DNA of 64,000 nt from NCBI RefSeq assembly GCF_004341845.1, contig NZ_SLVB01000003.1, positions 62,001 to 126,000 on the forward strand, read 5' to 3'. Positions 26,652 through 35,958 of this stretch are shown here, piece by piece. The notes below the pieces were generated by a model, which worked only from the letters and a program-made list of their open reading frames with translations, did not search any database and was not told the origin of the DNA. Position 1 is the stretch's first letter. Every line of letters starts with the position of its first letter. The stretch is from Novosphingobium sp. PhB165. GTDB taxonomy: Bacteria; Pseudomonadota; Alphaproteobacteria; Sphingomonadales; Sphingomonadaceae. The position numbers and the translations under genes were made by a program.

Positions 26652-28697
26652 TCAACGGCGGGTCGAGCCAGATGGCTCGTCCCATGGCGGCACCCGATCA
26701 TCGTCGAGCGCATAGCCAAAGCCCTCGACCCAGGGCTTCAGCGTCGGAAAAACGGATGCGAGATGGCGCTCGTAACGGCGCCAGCGTCCCGCCGCGCGCG
26801 TGTAGACCGCCTCGGTCACTTGCGCATAGCTGGCGGTTCGGACGACGCCGCGCGCTCGGGCCGCGTCGCGGTGGTCGAAGTCCTCGCCCTGCCACGGCAG
26901 GCCCAGCCAATCGAACAGCGGCTCCAGTTCGCGCGCCTGATCGGCGACAAGGCGTTCGTAAACCACCGTGCGCACGGACATGTCGAAGATCGCGCGCGCC
27001 TTGGTCCAGTACGCGAAGCTCATGTCGTAGAACTCCGCCGCCGTATCGAGGGCGAGGAAGTTGCTCATCGCCGGATTGGTGCGGAAATTGGTGATGAAAC
27101 AGCTCAGCAGCACATCGCAGGGATGGCGCAGCGCCAGCACGAACTTGGCATCCGGGAACAGCCGGAGGATCGTCGGGACCTGATTGAGGTGTAGCGGGTG
27201 CTTGTCGATCACCATTGTTTCGGGGCCGAGCGGACCGAACCCGGCAACGCGTTCGAAATAGCGCGCGCGGGCCGCGCGAATGGCCTCCTCGTCAAGGCTG
27301 GGCAGCACTTCCATGCCGCCGAGTTCGTGCTCGATCTGGCCGATGATGTCCTCTTCCTCCAGCACCAGCGTATCGGGCGCGGTCATCAGCATGGTGTCGA
27401 GCAGCGTCGTGCCCGAACGCGGGAAGCCCAGCAGGAATACCGGCGCCGGGCGATCGGAGGACGGCGAGGCGCTCCATCCGGCCGCCCATTCGGGCGTCAG
27501 CAGCGCGCTATCCCGCGCCACGCCCTCGCGGTGGAGACGCGCCAGCACACCCGGCTGCGAGGGTTGCTCAAGGTTGATCGCGTTCATTTCGGCAAACGCG
27601 GCGAAAGCCTCGTCCGGTTGCCCCATGCGATCGAAGAGAATGCCGCGAACCTGGGCAACGCGGTCGGACTGGACGACCTCGGTCGACAGTTCGAGCGCGG
27701 CGAAAGCGTCCTCGAAACGCTCCGCGCGCTTGAAGCGCAGCGCGTCGATATAGGCCCGCGAGGGATCGTCCACACCGGCCGCCGCTGCGCGTTCCGCCAG
27801 AGAATCGAGTTCGGCCTCGCGGTTGGCGCGTTCATAGACGGCCGCAAGTCCGACAAAGGAGGGGCCGAGCGCCGGCTCTAGGGCAAGCGAGGCCTCAAGC
27901 CGTGCCTCGGCCAGATCGAAGTGGCCCTGCCGGGCGGCTTCCGTCCCGTAATCCGACTGAAGTCCCGCATTGTCGGGCGCTCGGCGCGCCGCCTCTGCAA
28001 GCGCTTCGTAGTACCGGTCCAGCAGTCCGACTTCGCGGTAATAATTCGCCAGCGTGAGCATCGGCACATGGTCGTCGGGAAAATCCCGCGCCGCATCGCG
28101 CAGGACCTGCTCGCCTTCCTCCCCCCGGCCAGTCCCGAAGAGTGCGTTGCCGAGATTCACGCGGATCGGCGGGGCGTCCGGCGCCAGTTTCGCCGCGCGC
28201 TGCAGCAGCTTCACGGCCTCCTCGCCCTCGCCCATTTGCCGCAGCGTATTGCCGAGATTGTTGAGCAGCGACCAATCGTCCGGCCGCTTGGCCAGAACAT
28301 GGCGGTAGAGCCGGCTCGCCAGCGGGAAATCCTCCGCCTCCTGGGCGAGATGCGCCGCCATGCCCGCCAGCCGCAAACTGGGCTCCGCAAGCGCGGCAGC
28401 TTCGTCGCACAAGGCCAGCGCCTGCGTGTTGCGGCCGAGATGAAGATAGGATTCCACAAGGTTCGTGCGCACGACTAGGTCCTGCGGTCGCATGGCATGC
28501 GCGCGTTCGAGATAGGTCGCGGCGCGATCGTATTGCCGGCGATGGAACTCCACAGCCCCGCCAAGCGCTGCCAGCGTGGCATCCTGCGGGTGCACCGCCG
28601 TGGCCGATGCCGCCATGACCGCAGCCTCGTCGAGACGCCCGATGCGGGCCAGCCCGGCGATCTGGTTCAGCTGTTCCGAAGGCGTGCTGGAAGTCAT
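26652..28697 (-). CDS. TPR-containing sulfotransferase
   Basis: 681 aa from ATG 28697 (the open frame extends 13 codons further). Residues 1-400 are a long run of TPR units such as NNLGNTLRQMGEGEEAVKLL. The C-terminal domain has the PAPS-binding loop FLLGFPRSGTTLLDTML (P-loop about 424-431) and the 3'-phosphate motif FVLALRHPCDVLLSCF (about 519-534). Transfers sulfate from PAPS to a hydroxyl or tyrosine in related enzymes. No signal peptide, so it acts in the cytoplasm. It is the first enzyme gene after TonB receptor 1, separated by a hairpin that should reduce read-through. Confidence 0.88.
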   Translation of the reverse strand: MTSSTPSEQLNQIAGLARIGRLDEAAVMAASATAVHPQDATLAALGGAVEFHRRQYDRAATYLERAHAMRPQDLVVRTNLVESYLHLGRNTQALALCDEAAALAEPSLRLAGMAAHLAQEAEDFPLASRLYRHVLAKRPDDWSLLNNLGNTLRQMGEGEEAVKLLQRAAKLAPDAPPIRVNLGNALFGTGRGEEGEQVLRDAARDFPDDHVPMLTLANYYREVGLLDRYYEALAEAARRAPDNAGLQSDYGTEAARQGHFDLAEARLEASLALEPALGPSFVGLAAVYERANREAELDSLAERAAAAGVDDPSRAYIDALRFKRAERFEDAFAALELSTEVVQSDRVAQVRGILFDRMGQPDEAFAAFAEMNAINLEQPSQPGVLARLHREGVARDSALLTPEWAAGWSASPSSDRPAPVFLLGFPRSGTTLLDTMLMTAPDTLVLEEEDIIGQIEHELGGMEVLPSLDEEAIRAARARYFERVAGFGPLGPETMVIDKHPLHLNQVPTILRLFPDAKFVLALRHPCDVLLSCFITNFRTNPAMSNFLALDTAAEFYDMSFAYWTKARAIFDMSVRTVVYERLVADQARELEPLFDWLGLPWQGEDFDHRDAARARGVVRTASYAQVTEAVYTRAAGRWRRYERHLASVFPTLKPWVEGFGYALDDDRVPPWDEPSGSTRR

Positions 28698-28734
28698 CGT
28701 GAAGTCCGAATTTCCGGGCGCCACAGGGCGCCGC

Positions 28735-28773
28735 AAACAGAGGCGGCGGCCCTCCCAGGGGAAGACCGCCGCC
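28735..28773 (-). terminator. Hairpin between TonB receptor 1 and the TPR-enzyme genes
   Basis: On the minus strand GGCGGCGG pairs with CCGCCGCC (plus-strand arms 28742-28749 and 28766-28773), followed by TCTGTTT. It lies 25 bases after the receptor stop and 45 bases before the sulfotransferase start. The short U-rich tail suggests partial termination, giving much receptor and little enzyme. Confidence 0.6.
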
Positions 28774-28798
28774 AGAAACTAACCGTTCAGAAGAGCGA

Positions 28799-31567
28799 TT
28801 AGAAGTTCATCGTGATGCCGGTGAACACGTAACGACCCAGTGCGTCGTACGTACCCGGATAGGTGTTGCCGCTGCAGACCGTGCTTGCGCAACCGATCGA
28901 GGTGACCAGCGGCGGATCCTTGTCGAACAGGTTCGTCGCACCCAGACGCCAGGTCAGGTGATCGCCCAGAGCCGCCGTCAAGGTCAGGTCGAAGTAGTCC
29001 TGCGACTTGATCTTGGTATCGAGCGAGTTCTGCTGCTGCGGACGCGAGTCCTGCAGCGTGCTCGACGGGTTGGCGAACTCGGTGGTGACACCCGAGAGGT
29101 GACGCCACTGGACCGACAGGCCGAGGCCGTTGGCCATGTTGAACGACGTACGGAACTTGTGGCGCCACTTGGGCAGCGGAGTGCCGCAAGTCGGGCCGTA
29201 GTAACCGGCGCAATTGTAGTCGGCGGTCAGGCCGTTATCGACGGTGTAGTGGTTGAGGTAGGTACCGACGAAGTTCAGCGACAGGCGGCCAGCACCGCCG
29301 ATTTCGGTGGTGTAGTTGCCGTTGAACTCGAAGCCGCGGGTCTTCACGCTACCCACGTTGTGGTAGATGTCTTCCACATAACCGTCCGAGCTGAGCCACA
29401 GCGAGCCGGCCGGGTTACGATGGATGAGCGAGCAGGCATCAGCCGTACCGTCCGAGTCCTCGCAAGCCGCCAGGATGGCGTCTGCACCGAACTGCTGGAT
29501 GGCATCCTTCACCTTGATGTCGAACCAGTCGACGCTGCCGGTGAGCCCGGGAATCCAGTGCGGCGCAAGCACCACACCCAGAGTCTTGGTGGTGGACTTT
29601 TCCGGGTTCAGATCGGGGTTGCCACCGATCAGGCCGTTGTACTGGCTCGCCGGGTTCAGCGACGTGCCGCCGGAGACACCCTGCGCGGCGCAAGCAGCTG
29701 ACACGGTGTCTTCGCCGGCGCAAGGATCGGTCGTGCCGTCAAGCGCGATGATCTGCGGCGAGAACAGCTCCTGGATGTTCGGTACGCGAACGGCGCGGTT
29801 GTAACCGGCACGCAGACGGATGTCCGAGATCGGAGCAAGTTCCAGACCCAACTTGTAGGTGTTGGTGTTGAAGGTACGGCCGTTCGAGATGCTGTAGTGC
29901 GAATAGCGGTAGCCGCCATTGAACGACAGGCTCTGCACGAAGCCATCCTGAATCAGCGGAACCTCGATTTCGCCGAACAGTTCGCTCACCTTGTAGCTAC
30001 CGTCGGTGTCGAGCGTGGGCGCGCCCTGACCGGTCAGGTCGCCGGTGCTGAAGGCTTCGTCAGTCCGCAGTTCCAGCGAGTCACGTCGGTATTCGGCACC
30101 GATCGCGACGTTTACGCCATCCGACGCCAGCGGCGACTTGATGCCGTATTCACCCAGCAGGCCGGTGAAGGTGGCACTGGCCACCTGCTGCGAGGTCTGG
30201 CCCTTCATGAAGCCGGTGGCCGACAGGTAATCGAGAGCCGCCTGCGAAATGTTGCCGCTGAACACATCGTAAGGCGCGCACTTCGGATCCTGGCCGGTCA
30301 ACGTGACGCGGCAGGCAGCCAGGCCGGTCTTGGGATCGGTCACGACATCAAGCGCATTGGCCAGTCGCGAGGCCGAGAACTCGTTCGAATAGACCTGCGA
30401 GTAGTTAGTCCGGCCATACTGGTAATACGCATCGTACGACCAAGCCTTGTCCAACTCGCCGCGCGAACCGATGACGGTGCGGTCATCCATGAACATGAAT
30501 TCCATGTAAGGATGGATAGCGTTGCTGATCTCATAGTCGGTGAAGACGCCGGCGGTATAGCGCTCGTCCGGACGCTGATAATGGTTCAGCGGAGCGTAAT
30601 TGTAGAGATTTGGTGCGCCCACCGCGACCGTGCCAGCGCCCACTGCGCCGGCTCCCAGCGCACCGAAGGTCGACGACTTCAAGTTCGAGGGATCGAAGAT
30701 CAGCACGTTGCCTGGGTTTGCCGTGGGCGAACCACCGCAACCCAGCACGCCCGTCCTGCTTGCAGTGATCGAGCACGACGAGTAGTCGCGCCGGCCCTGC
30801 AGAACGGGCGTGGCGCGGCGATAGCCGACATATGCAGTGGCGTGACCTCGGCCGTCATCGAACTTGGTACCAAACGCGACGGTGGCATCATACTGGCCGC
30901 CGTCGGCGTTGTTGCCGGTTGGGTAGGTGTAGTCCGGATTACCGGCGTTCTGGTTCAGCAGGCTTTGGGCGAGGTCATTGCCGTTACTATGCGTGTAGAG
31001 GCCGTAGTTAGCGTCCACACGGAAACCTTCGAAGTCGGTATCCATCTGGAAGTTGACAACGCCGGCCACAGCGTCCGCACCGTAAGTCGCCGAAGCGCCG
31101 CCGGTCAGAACGTCAACACGCTTCACCAGCGCGGCGGGGATGAAGTTAAGGTCAGCAGCCGAAGTGGTGCTGTTCGGGTCACCGGTCATCAGACGGCGGC
31201 CGTTGATCAGCACCAGCGTACGCGACGGCCCGAGGCCGCGAAGGTCAACCGTGGCCGTACCGGTCGCACCGTTGGACAGGTTCGAGCTCTGGCCCGCGGT
31301 CACCTGCGGCAGCGAGTTCAGCAGGTCTTCCGCGCGGGTGGTACCGGACAGCTGGAAGTCCTGCGCAGTCACCGTGGTGATCGGCGCGATCGAGGTCTGG
31401 TTCGGCGACGCGATACGCGAACCGGTGACGACGATCGGCGCGTTAGCCTCCGGTGCCGTATCCGCAGCCGCGGCGTCCTGCGCCTGAACGGCGGTGCTGA
31501 ACAGGGCGAAGCCCAGCACCATGGGTGCTGCACCTGCCTTCAGCGCGGTGAGAGTTGTTGTTTTCAC
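28799..31567 (-). CDS. TonB-dependent outer-membrane receptor 1
   Basis: 922 aa. GTG start with the leader AAGGGACACACAC just upstream; signal peptide ending STAVQAQD. The TonB-box region is PIVVTGSRIASPNQ; the plug domain runs to about residue 185 (VDLRGLGPSRTLVLINGRRL, GGASATYGADAVAGVVNFQM); the rest is a 22-strand-type barrel ending in YVFTGITMNF with a terminal Phe. There is no extra N-terminal signalling domain, so no FecI/FecR-type control. It heads a minus-strand operon with three TPR-enzyme genes. The ligand is not readable; plant or aromatic compounds, peptides or siderophores are all possible. Confidence 0.93.
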   Translation of the reverse strand: MKTTTLTALKAGAAPMVLGFALFSTAVQAQDAAAADTAPEANAPIVVTGSRIASPNQTSIAPITTVTAQDFQLSGTTRAEDLLNSLPQVTAGQSSNLSNGATGTATVDLRGLGPSRTLVLINGRRLMTGDPNSTTSAADLNFIPAALVKRVDVLTGGASATYGADAVAGVVNFQMDTDFEGFRVDANYGLYTHSNGNDLAQSLLNQNAGNPDYTYPTGNNADGGQYDATVAFGTKFDDGRGHATAYVGYRRATPVLQGRRDYSSCSITASRTGVLGCGGSPTANPGNVLIFDPSNLKSSTFGALGAGAVGAGTVAVGAPNLYNYAPLNHYQRPDERYTAGVFTDYEISNAIHPYMEFMFMDDRTVIGSRGELDKAWSYDAYYQYGRTNYSQVYSNEFSASRLANALDVVTDPKTGLAACRVTLTGQDPKCAPYDVFSGNISQAALDYLSATGFMKGQTSQQVASATFTGLLGEYGIKSPLASDGVNVAIGAEYRRDSLELRTDEAFSTGDLTGQGAPTLDTDGSYKVSELFGEIEVPLIQDGFVQSLSFNGGYRYSHYSISNGRTFNTNTYKLGLELAPISDIRLRAGYNRAVRVPNIQELFSPQIIALDGTTDPCAGEDTVSAACAAQGVSGGTSLNPASQYNGLIGGNPDLNPEKSTTKTLGVVLAPHWIPGLTGSVDWFDIKVKDAIQQFGADAILAACEDSDGTADACSLIHRNPAGSLWLSSDGYVEDIYHNVGSVKTRGFEFNGNYTTEIGGAGRLSLNFVGTYLNHYTVDNGLTADYNCAGYYGPTCGTPLPKWRHKFRTSFNMANGLGLSVQWRHLSGVTTEFANPSSTLQDSRPQQQNSLDTKIKSQDYFDLTLTAALGDHLTWRLGATNLFDKDPPLVTSIGCASTVCSGNTYPGTYDALGRYVFTGITMNF

Positions 31568-31989
31568 TGGTGTGTGTCCCTTTGCTAAGGCGCGGCGTGA
31601 CCCTTGCGCCTTGAAGTCTCCGGTATGCGAAATCCGATCAACGACATTTCGCGCACCGGAAGATGGTGCAATTCATTGCGCAAAGACCGTCAACCGCAAA
31701 GGGCCTTGCGTCTTGCGAGCAACATTCTCGAAACCTTGTGGCATATGCGCAACATTTTGGCACAAACACGTGACAAATGGCGCAATGCCGTTAGCGACGA
31801 CAAGCTCAGAACAGTGATATTGCCGCAACGTCGCAAAATTCAAACGCCTTGTAGAAGACAGTTTATTGCGCCCAATTGTGCAAACGCGGTCATCTATTGC
31901 GGTGCAGCCAAGCAGACTTGCCGAAGCGCGATGCATGTTGCTAACTTTGTCGCAGCCACGACAAGCATGGCGGCAAACAGGGGAACACG
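31568..31989. promoter_or_regulatory. Divergent promoter region of TonB receptor 1 and a periplasmic protein
   Basis: This 422-bp gene-free region is richer in A and T than the flanking genes and holds repeated TTGCGC/GCGCAA words: AATTCATTGCGCA (31670-31682), TATGCGCAACA (about 31744), ATGGCGCAATG (about 31777) and ATTGCGCCCAATTGTGCAA (about 31865). The first 13-mer recurs exactly upstream of TonB receptor 2 (32737-32749). The array looks like operator sites for a shared regulator; the regulator is unknown and no -35/-10 pair is assigned. Confidence 0.45.
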
Positions 31990-32553
31990 ATGAGCGGCCC
32001 AAGAAGCACAGCCCTGAAATCCATCCTGGCCCTTGCATTGCTCCCACCCCTGTTCGCCCCCGTCGCCGCGTCAGCCGCCAAAAAGGCGGAAGAGACACCT
32101 CCGCCGCCCGAACTTTTCCAGCACCTTCTGGATTGCCGCACGATCACCGATGGCCCCGCGCGGCTGACCTGCTTCGATCGCCAGTCCGCTGCGCTGGACG
32201 ACGCCATGCGCAAGAAGGAAATCGTGGTCGCCGACAAGCAGGCAGTGCAACGCGCCAAGCGCGGCCTGTTCGGCTTTGCCGCCCCGGTCGCCAAGCTGAT
32301 GGGCTTCGGCGGGAGCGAGGATGACGCGAACGAGATCAAGGAAGTGTCGACGACGGTAGAAAGCGCCCGTCACAACGCCAACGGCTGGGTCGTGACTCTC
32401 GCCGACGGCAGCACGTGGGAACAGAACGACACGCGAGACTTCGTTCTGTCACCCAAGCCCGGCAATGAGGTCCGCATCACGCGCGGAGTTCTCGGCACGT
32501 ACTTCGTGTCGGTTCACGGTCAGGCGGCGGTAAAAATGCGGCGCGTGCAATAA
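31990..32553 (+). CDS. Periplasmic protein with C-x-RLxCxD motif, paralogue of 35959-36408
   Basis: 187 aa with signal peptide (LALALLPPLFAPVAASA). The motif DCRTITDGPARLTCFDRQ near residues 48-65 resembles the N-terminus of VasI-like and other small periplasmic proteins. The C-terminal part (ITRGVLGTYFVSVHGQ to RRVQ) aligns by eye with the other small protein on the far side of TonB receptor 2 (VKRGTLGGYRLTIQKVNRLA to TRVQ). RBS AGGGG precedes the ATG. No function is assigned. Confidence 0.75.
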   Translation: MSGPRSTALKSILALALLPPLFAPVAASAAKKAEETPPPPELFQHLLDCRTITDGPARLTCFDRQSAALDDAMRKKEIVVADKQAVQRAKRGLFGFAAPVAKLMGFGGSEDDANEIKEVSTTVESARHNANGWVVTLADGSTWEQNDTRDFVLSPKPGNEVRITRGVLGTYFVSVHGQAAVKMRRVQ

Positions 32554-32899
32554 TCCCGCGACATAGTCGCAGGACACCGCCCACGTAACAGAATTGCGTA
32601 AACGCGCTTCGCCCGCGGAATTTTCGCCACATCCAGTGTGCGAACTCGATCACAACGTTTCCGGAAGAATGGTAAATATACCGGAAATGCGCGAAAATCG
32701 GGGCATCAAACCTGTTACATAAACGCCACAAGATGAAATTCATTGCGCATTCAGGCTGCAAAACGGGTTGAATGCTGGCCGCCCGACAGCAACACAACGT
32801 CCCATTGCTGCGGGCATTTTCCGGTGCCTGTCAGCTGCATCCGGCTTCCTCTCCGCTTGGTCACGCTGCGGTAAGGCGGTCGCAACAAGGGACACACAC
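32554..32899 (+). promoter_or_regulatory. Promoter and leader of TonB receptor 2
   Basis: 346 bp without a supported gene; an open frame continues upstream of the receptor's GTG, but those residues precede the signal peptide and look non-coding. AATTCATTGCGCA at 32737-32749 matches the receptor 1 promoter. AAGGGACACACAC at 32887-32899, immediately before the GTG, matches the receptor 1 leader base for base. The AT-rich GTAAATATA stretch near 32671 could belong to a promoter. Confidence 0.5.
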
Positions 32900-35851
32900 G
32901 TGAAACTCACTCTGAAGAAGGCTGCCCTGCGGGGCGCCACGAGCCTGACGGCATTTGCCGTGCTGTGCTCGGCTCAGGCTTACGCGCAGGACGCCGCGCA
33001 GACTGACGCCGCAAAATCCGACGATGCCGATTCGGGCCAGGCCATCGTCGTCACCGGTTCGCGCATCAAGTCGGATCTGCCGACCACTGTGGCACCGGTT
33101 CAGGTCGTCACGTCGGAACAGATCCGCGACCAGGGCGTGGTCAACATCCAGGACGCGCTGCTGAAGAACCCGGTGTTCGGCACGCCGTCCTTCTCGCGTA
33201 GCAACTCGGGCTTCTTCACCTCGGGTGCCGGCGTCGCAACGGTTGACCTGCGCAACCTCGGCGTTGACCGCACGCTGGTCCTCGTCAACGGTCGCCGCGT
33301 CGTTTCGGGCGTTCCGGGCAGCAACGCCGTCGACCTCAACATGATCCCGACCCAGATGGTCGAGCGCGTCGAAGTCCTGACTTCGGGCAGTGCCTCGGCA
33401 GTCTACGGTTCGGACGCGGTTGCGGGCGTTGTGAACTTCATCCTCAAGGACAACTACCAGGGGATCGAAGCACACGCGCAGACCGGCATTTCGGGCGTGG
33501 GTGACAACTTCTCGCTCGATACCGGCGTGCTGCTGGGCGGCAACTTCGACGATGGTCGCGGCAACGTGACCATGTACATGGGCTATTCCCAGCAGGATGC
33601 GGTCTACTCGCGCAACCACAAGACCGAAGCCGGCAAGTCGGACACGGACGGCCTTTCGGCCATCTTCAACGGCGGCGACATTTTCACGCCTACCCAGCCG
33701 GTCTATTCGTCGTACGCTCCGCAAGGCGCGTTCTACACCGACAACAATGTTTTCACCTATAGCCCAACCGGCCAGTTGCAGCCATGCTTCACCGCAAGCG
33801 CGGCGACCTGCGGCAACGGCGCTGGCGTCGGCCCCAATGGCTACAACCGCATGGCTGTTCGCTATCTCGCGGTTCCGGTTCAGCGCTATCTCGGCAACGT
33901 CAATGCCCACTATGACCTGACCGATCACGTCACGGCGTTCTTCGAAGGTTCATTCGAAAGCGTCCACTCGAAGGCCAATATCGAGCCGTTCCCGTTCGAC
34001 ACTTCGTTCGCCTATAGCCCCGACGGCCAGATGCCGATCGAGACGATGTACAACGGCGTTGCCACTCGCAACCCCTTCGTGCCCGATGCGATCTACAACG
34101 ACGCTTCGGACACCAATGGCGACGGTCTGAAGGACATCTACTTCTCCAAGCGCCTGACCGATTTCGGCCCGCGTACTTACCAGTCGACGCAGAACACCTA
34201 CCGTGCTGTCGCCGGCCTGCGCGGCGATATCGCGCCGAAGTGGAACTTCGAGGTCTTCGGCAACTATGGCGAAACCAACGTTTCTCAGCATGGCACCGGT
34301 CAGATCAATGTCTTGAACTTCGCCTCTTCGCAGCAAGTCATTCCTGACGGCAACGGCGGCTTCATGTGCGCAGATCCCACCGCTCGTTCGCATGGCTGCG
34401 TCCCCGCCAACATCTACGGCACCAACAGCATGTCGGCCGCTGCGGTCGCCTATCTGGAAGCGCCGACGGCGTACCAGGCATACAACAAGGAAACCCAGGT
34501 CGGCGGCAACATCGTCGGTTCGATCAAGAATCCGCTGGGTGCGCGTGACATCGGCCTGACCTTCGGCACCGAGTATCGCCGCGAAGCACAGGACGCACGC
34601 TGGGATACGCTGACGAGCCAAGGCCTCAACGGCGGCAACCTGCTCGCACCCACCCACGGTTCGTTCGATCTTTACGAGTTCTATGGTGAAGCGCTTGTGC
34701 CGCTGATCAGCCAGGGCATCGTGGAAGATTTCTCGCTCCGCGGCGCTGCGCGCTATTCGCACTACAGCACCGTTGGCGGCACGTTCAGCTATAACTTCGG
34801 CGGCGAATTGGCGCCGATCCGCGACATCCGCTTCCGGGCGATGTACGCGAAGACCGTCCGCGCACCGAACATCAATGAGCTCTACTCGGGCGACGCGCAG
34901 GACTATCCCACGCTTGTCGATCCTTGCTCTGGCATCAAGGCAACCGGCGACGGCGCCCTCGGCGACAACTGCCGTGCGGCTCCGGGCGTGATGGCCAACA
35001 TCGCGGCCAATGGTGCGTTCAAGGTTACCCAGTCCGACCTTCAGGGTGTTACCAGCTTCTCGCACGGTAACCCCAATCTGTCGGAAGAACGGGGCGAAAC
35101 CCTGACGCTCGGTGCGGTAATCAATCCGCAGTCGATCCATGCGCTTCGCAACATGTCGCTGTCCGTCGATTACTACCGCGTGAAGATCAAGGATGCGATC
35201 GAGTTCACGGATCTCCAGTACATCCTCTCGCAGTGCTATAACGAGAGCAATACATCGTTCTGCGATTACGTGACCCGTCGCGATTCAGTCCAGGGTGCCA
35301 ACAGCGCCGGTTCGCTGTATTCGGTCAACACGCAGCCGCTTAACAGCGGTGGTATATCGACTTCGGGTATCGACGTTGTGTTCAACTACGCACAGCCGTT
35401 CGATATCGGCAGCACTCGCCTGCGGACCAGCCTGAACGTCACTTACACGCATCTGTTCACCGGATATGAGATTCCGGTTCCGGGTGAAGCCAAGAACTAC
35501 ACCATCGGCGAAGTCGGTAATGCCCAGGACCGTTTCTCCACCATGGTCAACGTCGGCACTGACGTCTGGTCGCTGGCGCTGAACGGAACCTACATCGGCC
35601 CGTCGTGGATCGATGACCAGTTCGATGGCTACCACGCGTACAAGGTTCACTCCGAATTCTACCTGGGCGCCCAGGCGAAGTTCAACGTGAACGACGGCAC
35701 CGAGTTCTTCGTCGGCGTGGACAACATGTTCGACAACTCGCCGATCTACATGGCGAGCGTGGCTGGTTCGACCACCGGTCAGCAGTCGGACACCGGTACC
35801 TACGACGCGCTTGGCCGTCGCTTCTACGCGGGTATCCGCGTCAAGATGTAA
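32900..35851 (+). CDS. TonB-dependent outer-membrane receptor 2
   Basis: 983 aa from GTG 32900, which is followed at once by a signal peptide (LRGATSLTAFAVLCSAQAYA) and preceded by AAGGG with eight-base spacing. TonB-box region AIVVTGSRIKSDLP; plug with VDLRNLGVDRTLVLVNGRRV and SGSASAVYGSDAVAGVVNFI; large barrel ending in YAGIRVKM. It is in the same broad class as receptor 1 but clearly divergent in the barrel, with repeated cysteine pairs in loops (e.g. QCYNESNTSFC). A calcium-loop-like DTNGDGLKD sits in one extracellular loop. Ligand unknown. Confidence 0.93.
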   Translation: MKLTLKKAALRGATSLTAFAVLCSAQAYAQDAAQTDAAKSDDADSGQAIVVTGSRIKSDLPTTVAPVQVVTSEQIRDQGVVNIQDALLKNPVFGTPSFSRSNSGFFTSGAGVATVDLRNLGVDRTLVLVNGRRVVSGVPGSNAVDLNMIPTQMVERVEVLTSGSASAVYGSDAVAGVVNFILKDNYQGIEAHAQTGISGVGDNFSLDTGVLLGGNFDDGRGNVTMYMGYSQQDAVYSRNHKTEAGKSDTDGLSAIFNGGDIFTPTQPVYSSYAPQGAFYTDNNVFTYSPTGQLQPCFTASAATCGNGAGVGPNGYNRMAVRYLAVPVQRYLGNVNAHYDLTDHVTAFFEGSFESVHSKANIEPFPFDTSFAYSPDGQMPIETMYNGVATRNPFVPDAIYNDASDTNGDGLKDIYFSKRLTDFGPRTYQSTQNTYRAVAGLRGDIAPKWNFEVFGNYGETNVSQHGTGQINVLNFASSQQVIPDGNGGFMCADPTARSHGCVPANIYGTNSMSAAAVAYLEAPTAYQAYNKETQVGGNIVGSIKNPLGARDIGLTFGTEYRREAQDARWDTLTSQGLNGGNLLAPTHGSFDLYEFYGEALVPLISQGIVEDFSLRGAARYSHYSTVGGTFSYNFGGELAPIRDIRFRAMYAKTVRAPNINELYSGDAQDYPTLVDPCSGIKATGDGALGDNCRAAPGVMANIAANGAFKVTQSDLQGVTSFSHGNPNLSEERGETLTLGAVINPQSIHALRNMSLSVDYYRVKIKDAIEFTDLQYILSQCYNESNTSFCDYVTRRDSVQGANSAGSLYSVNTQPLNSGGISTSGIDVVFNYAQPFDIGSTRLRTSLNVTYTHLFTGYEIPVPGEAKNYTIGEVGNAQDRFSTMVNVGTDVWSLALNGTYIGPSWIDDQFDGYHAYKVHSEFYLGAQAKFNVNDGTEFFVGVDNMFDNSPIYMASVAGSTTGQQSDTGTYDALGRRFYAGIRVKM

Positions 35852-35858
35852 GGCTTGC

Positions 35859-35937
35859 GAAGGCGCCGGCCAGTCCGGCGCCTTCCTACCGAAAAAAGAA
35901 GGGGCGGAGCCTTGCGGCTCCGCCCCTTCTTTTGTTT
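35859..35937. terminator. Double hairpin, bidirectional terminator
   Basis: First hairpin: GAAGGCGCCGG (35859-35869) with CCGGCGCCTTC (35875-35885). Second: GAAGGGGCGGAGCC (35898-35911) with GGCTCCGCCCCTTC (35916-35929), flanked by an A-rich run before it and TTTTGTTT after it, so it can stop transcripts from both sides. It separates receptor 2 from the convergent small periplasmic gene. Confidence 0.9.
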
Positions 35938-35958
35938 GGCGTCAAACGGACGTCACGC

